From: Taeniopygia guttata
Taxonomy: Eukaryota > Chordata > Aves > Passeriformes > Estrildidae
Direction of reading: 5' to 3'
NCBI RefSeq assembly: GCF_048771995.1
Contig: NC_133024.1
Location: forward strand, 85,106,501-85,170,500
Length of the DNA stretch: 64,000 bases
Position 1 is the stretch's first letter, and every line of letters starts with the position of its first letter. Position numbers and translations under genes: made by a program. Under the pieces are notes generated by a model. That model worked only from the letters and a program-made list of their open reading frames with translations, was not told where the DNA came from and did no database searches. Positions 12,091 to 23,924 of this stretch are shown here, one piece after another.

Positions 12091-12301
12091 ATGGTGTACA
12101 GCTACTTTTACATATTGGGCTTGAATGTTGTTTAAAACACCCAGGAAATGTTGCATGGCTTCATTATCCTGAAAGTTTTTTAAGTATCCAACAAATTTGC
12201 TGCTAAACTCACTGCTATTTGTCTTACTCTCAAGGGGAATGGAAGCATGTAGGACCTTCCCCTTAATTTCTTTTGCATAATAGAAAATCATAACTGTGTA
12301 C

Positions 12302-12307
<6 letters not shown>

Positions 12308-12333
<26 letters not shown>

Positions 12334-12357
12334 TGGGGGTGGGGGGGTGGGGGGAGG
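12308..12357. repeat. T27 run followed by G-rich tract
   Basis: Twenty-seven T (12308-12334) run directly into G5-T-G7-T-G6-A-GG (12335-12357). The G part has enough consecutive guanines for an intramolecular G-quadruplex. Length is probably polymorphic and hard to sequence. Confidence 0.85.
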
Positions 12358-15300
12358 AATCTAATTCCTTATTTCCACAGACTGTACTTTCCATCAGGGT
12401 TGTGATTGTCCTGAGCATATTTCTGTTGGTGCAACAGGCTCAAAAAATGTTGCCAAGCCTCACTGACTGACAGCTGAATAGCTGAGAGAAGAGTTACCCC
12501 ATGTGCTTCACACACAGGTGTGTGTAACAAAGAGATATTCAAATGAGACATTCCTTCTTTTTGATTTCTTCTGTCTCTGGCATCAACTTTGCTTCCCACT
12601 AGGATCTCCAGCCATTTCTGTGGGATGGCTGCCCACCCGCTACACTGCTGCTTGACCTCATTGAATGTTTTTCACCTCTGTTTAATTGATTCCTGTGCTT
12701 TGGTTCCTAACAGGTTTTCACAGTTTCTAATCACCATGGAAGTGCTCATGTTCCCTTTCAATGTAGCCACGGTTTGATAGCTCACATCCTCCATTCATTT
12801 TCTGACCACAAATTTCAGAGAAGCTGCTGTAGGACAGACTTGTATATCTCACTTGAAAATTTCACCAGTTTGGCCAGCAGTTTAGAAGCTGCTGCTAACC
12901 AGTGCTTTTTCCACTTATTTTAAAGCCCTTCACATACAAGGGCACTTCATATTTCTGCTGAAAGCATTACTGACCTCATGATATGACACAACTATGGCTT
13001 CTCTCTTGACCACTTACCCAGTTAGATAAAGGTTTTAATTGATCTGAGATGGTTTTTCCCTGCCAAGCCAGGCTGCCAGCACCCTCCTGAAGTTTCTTGC
13101 TGCTTTGTTGTCCCATAGGATCTCTTGAAGAAACCATTCAATCCTTTACTCTAGCACCTTCCTCAATGTTTCAGGCAGGTGCCTTGGTCTTTGATTCCTT
13201 GCACCTTTCTTTCTCTTTTGATTTGGTTTTTATCTTTCCTTGCCTGTGGTTTTGCTTTTTCTTATATGTTAGTTAATATTAGATAATTTGCTTTGCAAGA
13301 TGTCTGTTGGTTTTGTTTTTTTTTCAATAGGCCATGGTCAAAAGGGTGACCAAGAGTGCAACTGCAGCTGCTCTGTCTACATCAGGCAGTAAAGGAACTT
13401 CCAGTAACATGCACAGAGGTGACCAGAAAAAGATCAGAGAGGAACAACAATCTGAACTCATTATTTGTCAGGAAACCTTTTGCTCAAATTTTAAGGCAGT
13501 ATGCTAGTGTTAAAATTTCCTTATTTATTTGGAAGTACCCTTCCTTCCTACCAATTTATCAAGCTTCAATTCATTTTCTGCAGAGATTTTCTGTATTTGC
13601 TGCAAAGTGCTGATACTCTAAAACAAAACTGGGAACAAAATATGGAATTTCCATAACTTGGAATTTTAAATAGACTTTAAAATATGAATAATCCTTTGTG
13701 GTGTTGCTACCACAACATGAAGCAGCAGCCTCGTAACTTTAAATTGGACTCCTGAGGAGCTCAGAGATCTGCACGGTTGGCAGCACCAATAGTGGTGACA
13801 AGGAGCTTGCTGGCAGTAACTGAGGAGGACAGGAAGGCAACCAAAGAAAGCTCCACTCTTGTTCACCCTTGGTACTCAGCACCCAGCTTTGTACACATAG
13901 GCAGAAATGAGATTCCCTGCCCCATGTGAAGTTTATACCGTTCTACCGAAAATGAATTCATAGGCTTTATATAAGAGGTTTACGTAACAGAGGGTTACAT
14001 AACATAATGCACCAAAGGCTTCATCCTATGAATTTTACATAGGTAATATCGAGTAGAAAACCATGTGATACATTTCATAGATTTGTATTGCAAAGTTATT
14101 ATTTTAATAAAATTATAATAATATAGTGCAAAATTCATTAAATACTAATATCCATATCTGTGGTTGCTCAACACTGAACTGCTTATAGTAGTCTTAAAAA
14201 ATCAGTGACATTTGAGACAACCGACGGTCCCCTCTGGTCTTCAGAGATAATAAAATTAGTTTGCTTGTAATGTATGTTAATCATGCAGAGTCCTTGCCAT
14301 GATGGTAAGCAGATGAGTGACTGGTAAGACAAGGGACACAGTATTAAAATTGCTCTGCTGGCAAAAGCTGTCTCCAACCCAGCTCTCATGCTGCCTGTGT
14401 TGACCCTGCCTGGCAGCCCAGGCATGTGCACAGCACTGCCACTTGCTGCCAGGCAAGGACTGCTAGGAACATCACTTCTGCATCAGCAATGGTGGCAGCT
14501 GGAAGAAAAGTGCCCTGACACCTCCAAAATGGTTATTTGAAAGACTAAATGTGAACATTCCTATTACCATGTTCACAAGCTTGGGTCAGCAGCCAGGCTC
14601 AGGCCCAGGTCTTCTGACCTATCCAGCCTGCAGCATCATGTTTCTCTCTCTCTTCTCAAACTGAGTTTTAGACCCCTTCTAAGAGTTTTCAAGCTGTAGA
14701 TTGCTACCCACTGAGCCCCATGAAACTGAAAAAAAAATAAACATTGGGATTTAAAATTTATCTTTATTTCTATCTTATTCTTGTTATTGTTCTCTAATTA
14801 ATAAATTGGCATTGATAGAGCCATCCACTTTCAAACAGACCAGAGCTCATTCACTTGTATTAGAAACTGGGATTCCTGGCAGAGAGACAGATGCTGAAAT
14901 GCTTTTACATTTGGAGGAAACTCAGCATAAATGTGCCAAAGCTAAAGCAGGAAAGGTTGTGGGTTTTTTTACCAAAACTATTGTTGGGATACAGCTCCCA
15001 GCATGGGTACGTATGGGGCTGACTCCTGCTCCAAAGGGCTGTTCTCTGATGGAAAGGTGTTTTGCCTGCTGTGGGACTTGCAGTATTTTCCATATAGATG
15101 CCCTGATGACGTCCCCAGTTGCATCATGGCTGTGGACTCAGGACCAACCAAAGCATGTTTAGAATTGTCCCCCTCAAGGCTGGCTACAGGAACACTCAGC
15201 TACTGCAGAGACCAAGGGCTCACTGAGAAGTCTCTTCATTGCTCCTTAGCCAGCAGCACCAAGGGAAGAAAACAGGGTATTCATCCCCTGCATTGGCCAT

Positions 15301-15697
15301 GGAGAGGAAAGAAGGTGGATGCAGATGAGAAGAGCACAGCTGGTGCCCAGGGAGAGCTGTTTGTGTCTGTGTCTGCACAAACAGTCCCAGGGTGCAGCTT
15401 TGAACAGGAAGAGTCACCTTCCCCACTCAAAATTAAACATTGCTGGTCTGTCCGCATCTGCCTCTCAAAGGTCTTGAGCTTGTGGGGGGATCTCATGCCT
15501 GGGGGTCTCCTGGAAGGCAGTGCTGAGCTCGCCCATCAGCGAGCCGGGGGCTGGGGTTTGCTGGAGCGAGCAAGGTGACATTGGCAATGCCACCAGCATC
15601 AGTCCTGCCAGGAGACCTGAGGAACTGCTCTGGGTACTACAATCACTGCTGGGACAGTCTGCAGAAGGGAGGCTCCATGGAGAGGTGGGTTTAAGAC

Positions 15698-18600
15698 CTA
15701 GAACCCATTTCTCTTAAAGTATTGGGCTCGCCTAATCACGCTGTTGACGTAGTTGTAGTTGCTGCTGCATGGGTCCTCCTCGTAGACCTGGAGGTTGCCC
15801 ATTCTTGCATGGTAGGTGCAGATTCCCCCTGGAAAAAGTTAAGAAGGCATTGTTACGGGCTTGTAAGTAAGAGATAGAAATTTAAGAGAAAACATTTGTA
15901 GCAAAAAATGCCATGCATCTCACCAAACAGGAACTGCTTGACAAAGTGCCAATTGTGCATTATTGTTGAAAAGTGACTGGTCTTGTATAATCTTTATTGC
16001 TTTAGTGAAGGAGCCCATGACTCTCTCCAAATGCAGGAGGAAATAGAACACTGTTACCAGAAAAGTGTGTAGTCAGAGCAAAAGAAGGGCAGTAGCAGAG
16101 CAAGGAAGGGAGAGTAAGAAACAGCATAAGGTGAACAAACTAGCACACCAGTAGCGCGGACTACAAGGAAACCTGGACACAACAGGTTGCCACAATAATT
16201 CTGTTGTGTTGTGATGCCTCAGATTCTGCATTCTCCAGTGACTTTTGTCCTAACAGCCATTTCTAATTGCCAAGCTGCTGGTCTGGTACTGCTTCTGTTA
16301 AACTAGAGAACTCTGGTTCTGGTTGTTATTTCGGGACTTTGGGGATTTCTTTTGTTTGTTTGGGGTTTTTTGTGGGGTTGTTTTGTTTAGTTTTGTTTTG
16401 TGTTCTTTTGGTTTTGTTTTGGTGTTTTTTGGGGTGTTTTTTTGTTTGTTTGTTTTGTTTGTAAGAGATACTGTAAAATCTGCCAGACTGATGCTCTTTT
16501 TCCTTTAAAAGTGACACCAACAAGCACACAGCAGTCCCATCAGTCAGTCTGTCCCTCCCTAGTACAAAGCCCATTCCGTACCTCTCAGCTGCCGGTCCCA
16601 GGTCCAGGTAGGATGTCTTGCCCGTACTTCATTAATGGAAAGAACCAGGATATTTGAGCATTGATTTATGTGTTCTTCACTATCCCACGCCACATAAGGT
16701 TGCAGTTGCTGCCTGCTGATCTAGGAAAACAAGCAAGAAAATGGGTTTCCCTCTGAATGCCACTCCCTCTTCATTGCACTCCCAGGCTTCGACTCATTGA
16801 AGTGACCTTATTCAGGACAACACCTAAGCACAGCCTTTGCAATAAAGTGCTCTTTCAAACACAGCACAGTCATTTGCTAAGATAAACCTTGGGGAATTAC
16901 TGGATTTCTGTGCTGTTGCTCACGCCTATCACCCTGGAGTACCTGCATCAGGCCGTACTTCTGGCGTCCCTGGTCCCAGCCGTTGTCCAGGAGCAGGCCG
17001 ACACGGCTCTCCTGGGACATGATGCCTCCGATGAGCGCTGGGTCCAAGCAGAGGTTTCTGGCTACTCTCTTAATTGGGATCTCGTATCTCCTCAGGCGTG
17101 TGAGGTCTGCCTCAGCAGTCCTCCGTATCATGGCATATCCTGCTGCATAGGAAAAGGCAGACTTACACACACCCCTGTCCAAACCCCTTGCTTCCCCCTT
17201 GAGCAGGTGTGCCAAAGAAGTAACTCAAGTTCTTAAGAAATCAGATCTTCATCAAGTTGGGCAGCGGGGTTTGAGGAACAAGAACAGCTCTATTGGCTCT
17301 GACCATGGCCAGGAAGCTGCTGTTCCACTGCCCAAGGATGACCAGGGGAACAGGGAGGCTTCTTAGGGGGTGGAATGCATGGTCCACTTCTTCTGCTGCA
17401 CCTCTGGAGTCAGAAAAGTGAAGTTTCAAAATGGATTTGAAAAAATTGAGGGGTATGTTACTACAGATTGTCCACACTGCAGTAACAGCTATGTTCCATT
17501 TCTAGAGAGTGGGGGCTTTTTAAAAGCAAATTTGAAACAGTTTGGAAACAACAAGCAGGTTCAGATCTATGCTTGAACATCCACAGTCAGGTGTCTGCCC
17601 TGGAAGAGCCTGCATCTGAGGAACATGGCAAAATCCCTGGAGATGCCAGTGGTATGAATGTGACATAGTCAGTTGTGTGGTCACACCAGGCAGTAACACC
17701 AGGCAAGAAAGAGATAAATGTGCAGCACTGGCCAGCTCAGCCAACATGTCAGCACTGAGGACCTGGCTCTGTGTATCTTACCCTGGGAGCAGACAAGCCC
17801 TGGAGCTTTGTGAGGCAGCTGATGCTAAAGTCCTGGCTGACAAAGAGGCTGTTTTGACTGAAAAGAGATGGTGCTATTTCCTTTTGCTTTGAGGCCAGGG
17901 ATCCTGACTATGGGACATGAAGTCTGTCCTTCTACTTCCCATCACGTCTGGAGGCTTCACCTGCTATTTTGGGAGAGGAAGTGTCACTTTCTCCCTTTTG
18001 GCTTATTGACTAGCTGCACCACATTTAATTTGTCAATGACAGGAGGTAAGGCATCTCTCTATCAGGTACAAACAAGTTAACAAATTAAGCAATGAATGAT
18101 ACATACCACAATCAGAGGCTCTTGCAGGTGTACAGGAGATCGTGGGGGCTTGAAGAGCACTTATATCACCATAGCAACTGTAGCTCATGGATGGAGCTGA
18201 AATATTAAACGGAGCTGTTTGAGCACATAATATCTCAGAGCAGTATTGTTCAAATCCTGCAAGTGCATACAAGTCAAGCATGAGAGAGTCCAGACCTGCA
18301 ATCCACATCCCCTTGTGCTGGCCCTGCTAGTGCAGTTGCCACTGGTCTCCAGCAGTAATGTTATCAAAGAAAGGTAGAGAACAAAAATTGGCTCTTTTCT
18401 AATTGAATATTGAAGCAAATGGATCTGATGACTGTTTAGATGAATATGCGCCTGCCCCGTTAGGCCTAAAGGCTGGTGTGAGAGAAGAGAACCAGAGCCT
18501 CTGCATTTATTTCAGAGGACAGTTCCCATTCAATGCCCTCCAGTGTTTGAAACCACTCAGATGATGGCTGGAGGTCACTGGGCACCCTGGCTGGGATTGT

Positions 18601-19061
18601 CTGCTGTGTTCCTCGATAACTTGGTGAGGAATTAATTCAGGAGAATGCTTGCTTCAGTCTGGGAAAATTACCCTGTTTCCCCAGTAACCAAGGAACAAAC
18701 AGCCTCCATCAAATAGATTGCCACTTTTGTGAGAACGTTTCTGAGAAGACAGGGAGATTGAATAAGGTTAGCTAGGAAAACCAAGAGGAGACATGGCTGT
18801 GACTCCTTTGGTTTCAGTCCTGTCCTCCAGATGAGATGGTTTAAAAGACACATGTGGGCAGCAAGCAGCCTCACACAGCAGCTGAGGACCTTTGGCCACA
18901 CAGCCTCTCAGAGAGCCATGCAGGAAGGGAGCCTCAGGCCTACTGCACGCTTCCTCTCCAGGGTCCTTCTGCAAACAATTCCCAGTGTGCTTCTGACAGC
19001 AACCCAAACCTGTCTTACCAACAAGGGCTGAAAGACCCAGCAACAGCAGTGCGGGGATCAT
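15698..19061 (-). CDS. LYG1: Goose-type lysozyme, LYG1-like, intact
   Basis: Secreted g-type lysozyme of the family that cleaves peptidoglycan between MurNAc and GlcNAc. Coding exons (minus): 19061-19019, 18196-18107, 17142-16943, 16720-16582, 15828-15698; all borders are GT/AG, phases join, giving 200 aa. MIPALLLLGLSALV is the signal-peptide core; the mature chain probably starts near SYSCYGD. The four family cysteines are at 22, 36, 44 and 76. Catalytic Glu is E89 in SQES (goose Glu73). In GWDQGRQKYGLMQIS, goose Asp86 aligns with Gln102 and goose Asp97 with Ser113. Extra cysteines lie in NQCSN (exon 4), GGICTYH and DPCSSN (exon 5). The GGxCxY and late Cys positions also occur in human LYG1, and the gene adjoins TXNDC9, both favouring LYG1 over LYG2. 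ATG 19061 has A at -3; a 5' UTR splice acceptor sits at 19094. Intact reading frame, but full enzymatic activity is uncertain. Confidence 0.92.
16344..16470. repeat. T/G-rich low-complexity tract in LYG1 intron 4
   Basis: About 125 bp made almost only of T and G on the + strand (A and C on the coding strand of LYG1), with no fixed period. Similar tracts lie at about 45420-45490 and 49040-49083, and in A/C form at 38700-38780 and 54925-55000. Their origin is unclear. Confidence 0.7.
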
Positions 19062-20301
19062 GGTGATGGCTCTCCTCAGCTGTCCCGGGAGACCTGGAAA
19101 CACAGTGGTTTGCAAAACGTGAAGACATTACTGCTGATTTTCGACAGCACTCTAGCAAAGTTGGCATGCAAAAGCTTCCACCCTGAGGCGCCAGACAGGG
19201 ATGGCATTAGCTGAACAGGGGTTGGGCAACAGAGGAACTTTCTCCCCTTAGGGAGGCTGGGATCAGGGAGGTCCCTGTTGGCAGCCTGGACCAGCAGGGA
19301 CCTTTTTAGCCCCTGTCAGTTGTCATTGCTTGCTCACACTCCCCCTCCTGAAGGCTCATCATGTGTCTTTACGAAGAGCAGGTCCACTACATTTGCTTTA
19401 ATTTGAATAGGTGTTTGAAGTCTAATGTGCTAGAAAGTGCACACAACCCCTGCTTCTCTGTTCAAAAAGGATTTTTCCTTGGCTTTTGGAAAAACTTGTT
19501 TTCAAAAATCAAGAACTATGACCCTTAATACCCTGCTAAGAGCATGCAAGGCAACTCCAATATTTATTTGGTGAAATAATACTTATCTGTGTGATGCTGG
19601 CAGATCACCACTTTACTAATAAATGTGTGTGTTGTGCCTATTAGTAAAATTCCAAAATATCACCAGATGATAGCTATCAAATGAAAAAACTTGACTGTAT
19701 TTGCCTTGCTGATGAACACATTTAAACTGAGCAGCTTTTATGGCTTATATTTTTTTTCCCCAAGAAGATTTCAAACATAAAATACACCATGAGTTTTGTA
19801 GGCAATTAACACTAATCTTGTTAACACTTGAAAACACATTATCAGTTTTAATAGCATGTAACCATTTCTCTAGCCTGCATTTCTACTGCAAACTGGATTA
19901 TATGTATGCAGAAACACAAATAATCCACCAGTATAATTGGAAAAACTCCCTTGTCCCGATTGAGCTTATTCAGGCCAGCAATGCCCACAGCCAGATCAGA
20001 GTACACTTGGTAGCTCTGTTTGAGCTCTAACACTAAGACTAAGTATTCATAAGCCCAGATCAATACAGCTTGACCCAACACCTGAATGAATTCAATGGCA
20101 AATCCATCTGATCCCTATTGAAAGCTATAGGATGTAGCTGTTTCCACATGCAGGAATTTTTAAAATTCCACTCCCATCACAAAAACCTCACAGTCATTAT
20201 ACAGAAACACCATAGCAATCACAATATTGGCAAAATTCTAAATCAAAAAAATCAAGGCTTCTGGTTCTAAATAAAAATTCTGTGAGTGAATTCAGACTCA
20301 C

Positions 20302-20360
20302 CTGTATTCAGTTGCCCTTCCTCTGAGGCAGGTCACTTGATGACTTTATATATATATACA
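20302..20360 (-). promoter_or_regulatory. LYG1: Candidate LYG1 TATA box and noncoding first exon
   Basis: On the minus strand a TATA element (TATATAAAG, 20352-20344) is followed about 30 bp later by a short exon-like stretch ending in CAG|GTGAGT, with the exon end at 20302. The coding part of LYG1 is preceded by a splice acceptor at 19094-19096, so an untranslated exon upstream is required. This is the best-looking donor with a core promoter at the right place. The first exon would be only about 20 bp unless transcription starts further up. Inference from signals only. Confidence 0.45.
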
Positions 20361-20733
20361 TGGGAAAAGGTATCCACCCTATGGGCTTTGGAATGTTAAT
20401 TCCTACCTAGTGTGATGACTGTTTTATATTACACTAAGTAATATATATTATGAGCTTAAAACGCCAATGATTTATTTCATCCAAAGATTTGCACAAAGGG
20501 TGGTTAGTCAGACTTGGGACAGCTCTGTGAAAGGAAATAAACACTGTTTTTTCTCCATCAATAAGCACATTGATGCACAGAAAATGACTTGAAGAAATTA
20601 TTGAAGTGAATCAGTGGCAGAGGCCACGCAAAAAACAGATCCCTATGTAGTCCTCTCCTTGCTTTGCATCTGGACATATTTTGGAAGGACTGTTTTTGTC
20701 TTGTTTCTTCAATGGTTTCAGATAGGAAAGCTT

Positions 20734-20783
20734 TTAATTAAGTATCATACTTAATTAAGTATCATACTTTAATTATGTACCAT
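20734..20783. repeat. Short tandem repeat, 17-bp unit, about 2.7 copies
   Basis: The unit ttaattaagtatcatac occurs at 20734-20750 and exactly again at 20751-20767, followed by a diverged partial copy (tttaattatgtaccata). AT-rich intergenic sequence upstream of LYG1. Confidence 0.85.
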
Positions 20784-23464
20784 ATGAATTTTAACAAGGA
20801 CTATTAAGGAAAATCATCCCAGTGCTTCATTGTTTACAATAAACCCAATTCAGGATGGGAACTTGACAATTTTGAGAGCAGAGGCAGGGTCTGAGTTTAA
20901 GATGTGGGGAGGCAGGGGCTTGCAGCAGAAATGAGGAAGAAGAAACTGGTCTCTCAGCAACTGAAGTTAGTGGGGACACACAGAGGGGCTCTGAAAGACT
21001 TACACTTTGCAGCCAAGACACTTTTCACATATCTAAAACATTTGAGTCACTTGGAAAAGGAAAGACAGTCTGAGAAGCCCTTCAATTCTGTTCCCTTTGC
21101 CACATTTTTCTCTTCCCTAGACTCTGCCCTGCACGCATGGAGGTTACGAAGGCCAAGATTTTCTTATGGTGGCTTTCTTTTTATTATTTAATACATCACA
21201 AATCCATCTATTCCTATTGCTCTTTTGGGACTGATGTGGCAGGTAGGAAATGCTGTTTTGGCCAGATACTAATGAATATGTTAAAAAAATGCATTGTTAC
21301 AGGAGGTTTAGTAAAAGGGTTAAGGTGAGTCTTAAATATAGAACTCCTACTGAAACCTCCCCAGAGATTACAACAAAGCTAGGCAATCATTTTTTGTGCA
21401 CAAACCTCATATCTTCTGGGGTATCTCAGACTAGACTATCACGTAATCCTTTTACTGGGATTCTAACTTTTTACTGGAATTTTACTGGGGTCTAACATTT
21501 TGAACAGCAGAAGGTAACATTTGACATAATGTAAGGTGCACATCTTTGTGGTGTTGTCATGGTCTAACACTTAGAAAATAGAAACATCACATGTACAGTG
21601 TGTTTTAGCCCCTTCAAAGGCTATATCTACTGATTCAATGCTGAAGGGAAGGACAACAAGAAGAAATTATCCGGGAAAAGCTCATAGGGCACAGTTTGAT
21701 GGCAACAAACACAGTAGATATATACATTTATCCTCTACAGAATGAGACAATAATTTTGCATTATAAAGAGATGTATTCTCTTAAATAGATTATAACAATT
21801 TAGTATTAACATCTGGGTATCCTTTATAAAAACAGCATCATGTTAGTGACAAAAAACTAAAGTTCCTCTGTCACTGAGCCTGTGCTCATGCTGATGACTT
21901 GGGACCTTCTTTGAGAAGTAGCCTATAATCTTAGGTAAGATTTATTTCTTAATATGTTGTCCACTTGCTTATGGTCCTTAATACAAAGTTTTGAATTTAA
22001 ATACTGTTTGTCTTTGCTACATATTTTTCACTTTCATTTGTTGCCATGTAATCACATTTTCTACATTTCACAGTAGTCCCTATTCTGCATTGCATTGCTC
22101 CTTATATACTCATTGAGTAGTGGATGTTATGTTTTAAATGCAAGTTTTTATCTGTGCTGCTATAAGCTCTTAGGTCCCTGGGACAGATTCCTTGTATTCA
22201 TACAAATTCCACTGTAAGCCAAAATAAGAGGATACTTTTTCAGCAGTGTTATGGACTTTTTCTCACTCAAAACCTCTTTATCCACACAAATTTTTCCAAC
22301 TGCCTTTTAAAGTAAAAGCCAAAAGCAAGCATCCTCTATCCTCATATACACTGAATGGAGCAGGGCTCTCAGCTAGTGCATTTGTCCAAGGCACCACCAC
22401 CTAATAAGATCTGAACCATGTTAGAAAATACCATCTTCTACTAAAAGATCTTTGTGGGGCTGTGTAAACACAGAGCATTGAGTGTAGATGAGCCACTTAA
22501 TGAGAGTGGGCTGCATCTGTCACTAGTACAGCATATTTTTTCATTTTTATGGTAGATTTAATTTGGAAATTTTCATCAGGAGTAGTGTCAATACCTATTC
22601 TCCTTGTGCTGGGTTTGGTCAGCACAGTGTGTGACTGGGAGGGAGCGGAAGGAAGTCAAGAAAGAGGAGGAGTTCATTTATCCAATAGTATCTGCATCTT
22701 CTTAAATTTAAGAAGCATGAAAGGTTCCTGGTATTCATGGGCATCGTGGCTTTAAGCTGCAGTTAGTGACCACAAACACGCTTTCTCTGTGGTCTGTCAA
22801 TGACACTGTTGGTTACATTCAGGTAAAGGGAGAGCAGAGTGGACAAAAAATGTTACCTGACACAATAGCATTTTCCACTTGTCTTACATAAACTAGAAGG
22901 GATCACTCCTGAGATCTAAAGCACACCAAGGTTCAGTACCAGCGGTTCTTTCCTACTCACAGATTTTTACTTTATATTTTTCCCCCTCATGCCAGGGGAA
23001 GTTTTTACATTCTGCTTGATGGAGAAGTGATCAAAAGGGAGCATCATTTTGAAAAGGACTACATGCTGCACATGTTATTCTCCTTTAGGTTGCAGGTTTT
23101 AGCATCACATGTCACTGGGTGGTGAGAATACCATCTAAATTACTTGGAATGATACCCACATTAATTATTGTCTCCATTGTGAATTTCAATTTGTTCATAA
23201 CATCAACAGGTAGGTGAATTTCCCAGGTTGTTCCTTTTGTCTTGGGTGTAATTACAGGTAACACCAGATAGTCTCAGACTTCGTAACTGCTTTATAGGGA
23301 AGCTGCCCATCACTGCTGACGTAGGTTGGATACCTGCCACTAACTGACCAGTTAAAGATGCATCTGTAGCATCATCTCAGACAAATCCACCCAAAGGGAC
23401 ACACCCAATTTAATAATTAAATTTCCATAGTTTTTTCTTTCTAACATCTAGTATACCTGGAAGT

Positions 23465-23590
23465 AATCATAGAATCATTTAGGTTGGAAAACACTTCTAA
23501 GATCATCGAGTCCAGCCATTAACACAGCACTGCCAATTCCACCACTAAACCACGGCCCTAAGCACCACATCTACACATCTTCAAAAGTCT
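23465..23590 (-). mobile_element. CR1 LINE 3' tail, minus orientation
   Basis: Starts with aatcatagaatcatttaggt, the reverse complement of the CR1 3' terminus, then 'gatcatcgagtccagcc', 'cagcactgccaattccaccactaaacc' and 'cagcaccacatctac'-like words. A truncated copy of about 125 bp of a CR1 subfamily different from the plus-strand copy beginning about 340 bp further on. Confidence 0.85.
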
Positions 23591-23924
23591 TCAAACTTGT
23601 AACACATGAGGCTATCAGTTTTCACTCTATTCAGAAGCAAAGAAGTGCTGAGGGTCTCAATCTTTTCCTTTACCTTGCCTTTCTGAAGAATGCAGATGAG
23701 CATTGAAGTAACACCCCACTCTGCAACTCTGGCCTTCACATAAAGTATCTAAGGTCAGAAGTGTTTATGAGGGAGGGAAACAAGTATTTTCCTTTTGTTC
23801 TCTAAAATGAAGTTTTTAATTTTACTGTAGGAAAGATGTCCTAGCAAAAAGGTCACTGGATTGGATTCTGTGAGAGCTTGTTCACATCCCATCTCAAACA
23901 CAGATCTATCACCTAAAGCAAGTA

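Larger units (their letters stand above)
7323..15697. other. Intergenic stretch between the lysozyme relic and LYG1; no gene seen
   Basis: No exon series or RNA gene recognised. It contains a short hairpin (7335-7356), a small CpG cluster with a CTCF-like match (8557-8570), a decayed CR1 coding fragment (about 10535-10770), a CR1 3' tail (about 11850-12090) and a T-run/G-run tract (12308-12357). The longest open frames (7934-8503 and 15003-15578, both +) resemble no family. The missing first exon of the LYG2 relic would lie somewhere here on the minus strand. A TTTATT at 14763-14768 could be a distant minus-strand poly(A) signal for LYG1. Confidence 0.5.

Noticed and set aside
13739-13870. 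Short stretch reading LNWTPEELRDL on the + strand, reminiscent of a retroviral gag word
   Set aside because: Only about ten residues, no flanking LTRs or further element parts. Too little to call a fossil element.
15003-15578. 191-codon + strand open frame antisense to the LYG1 downstream region
   Set aside because: No recognisable domain; the flanking sequence behaves as intergenic or 3' UTR of LYG1.
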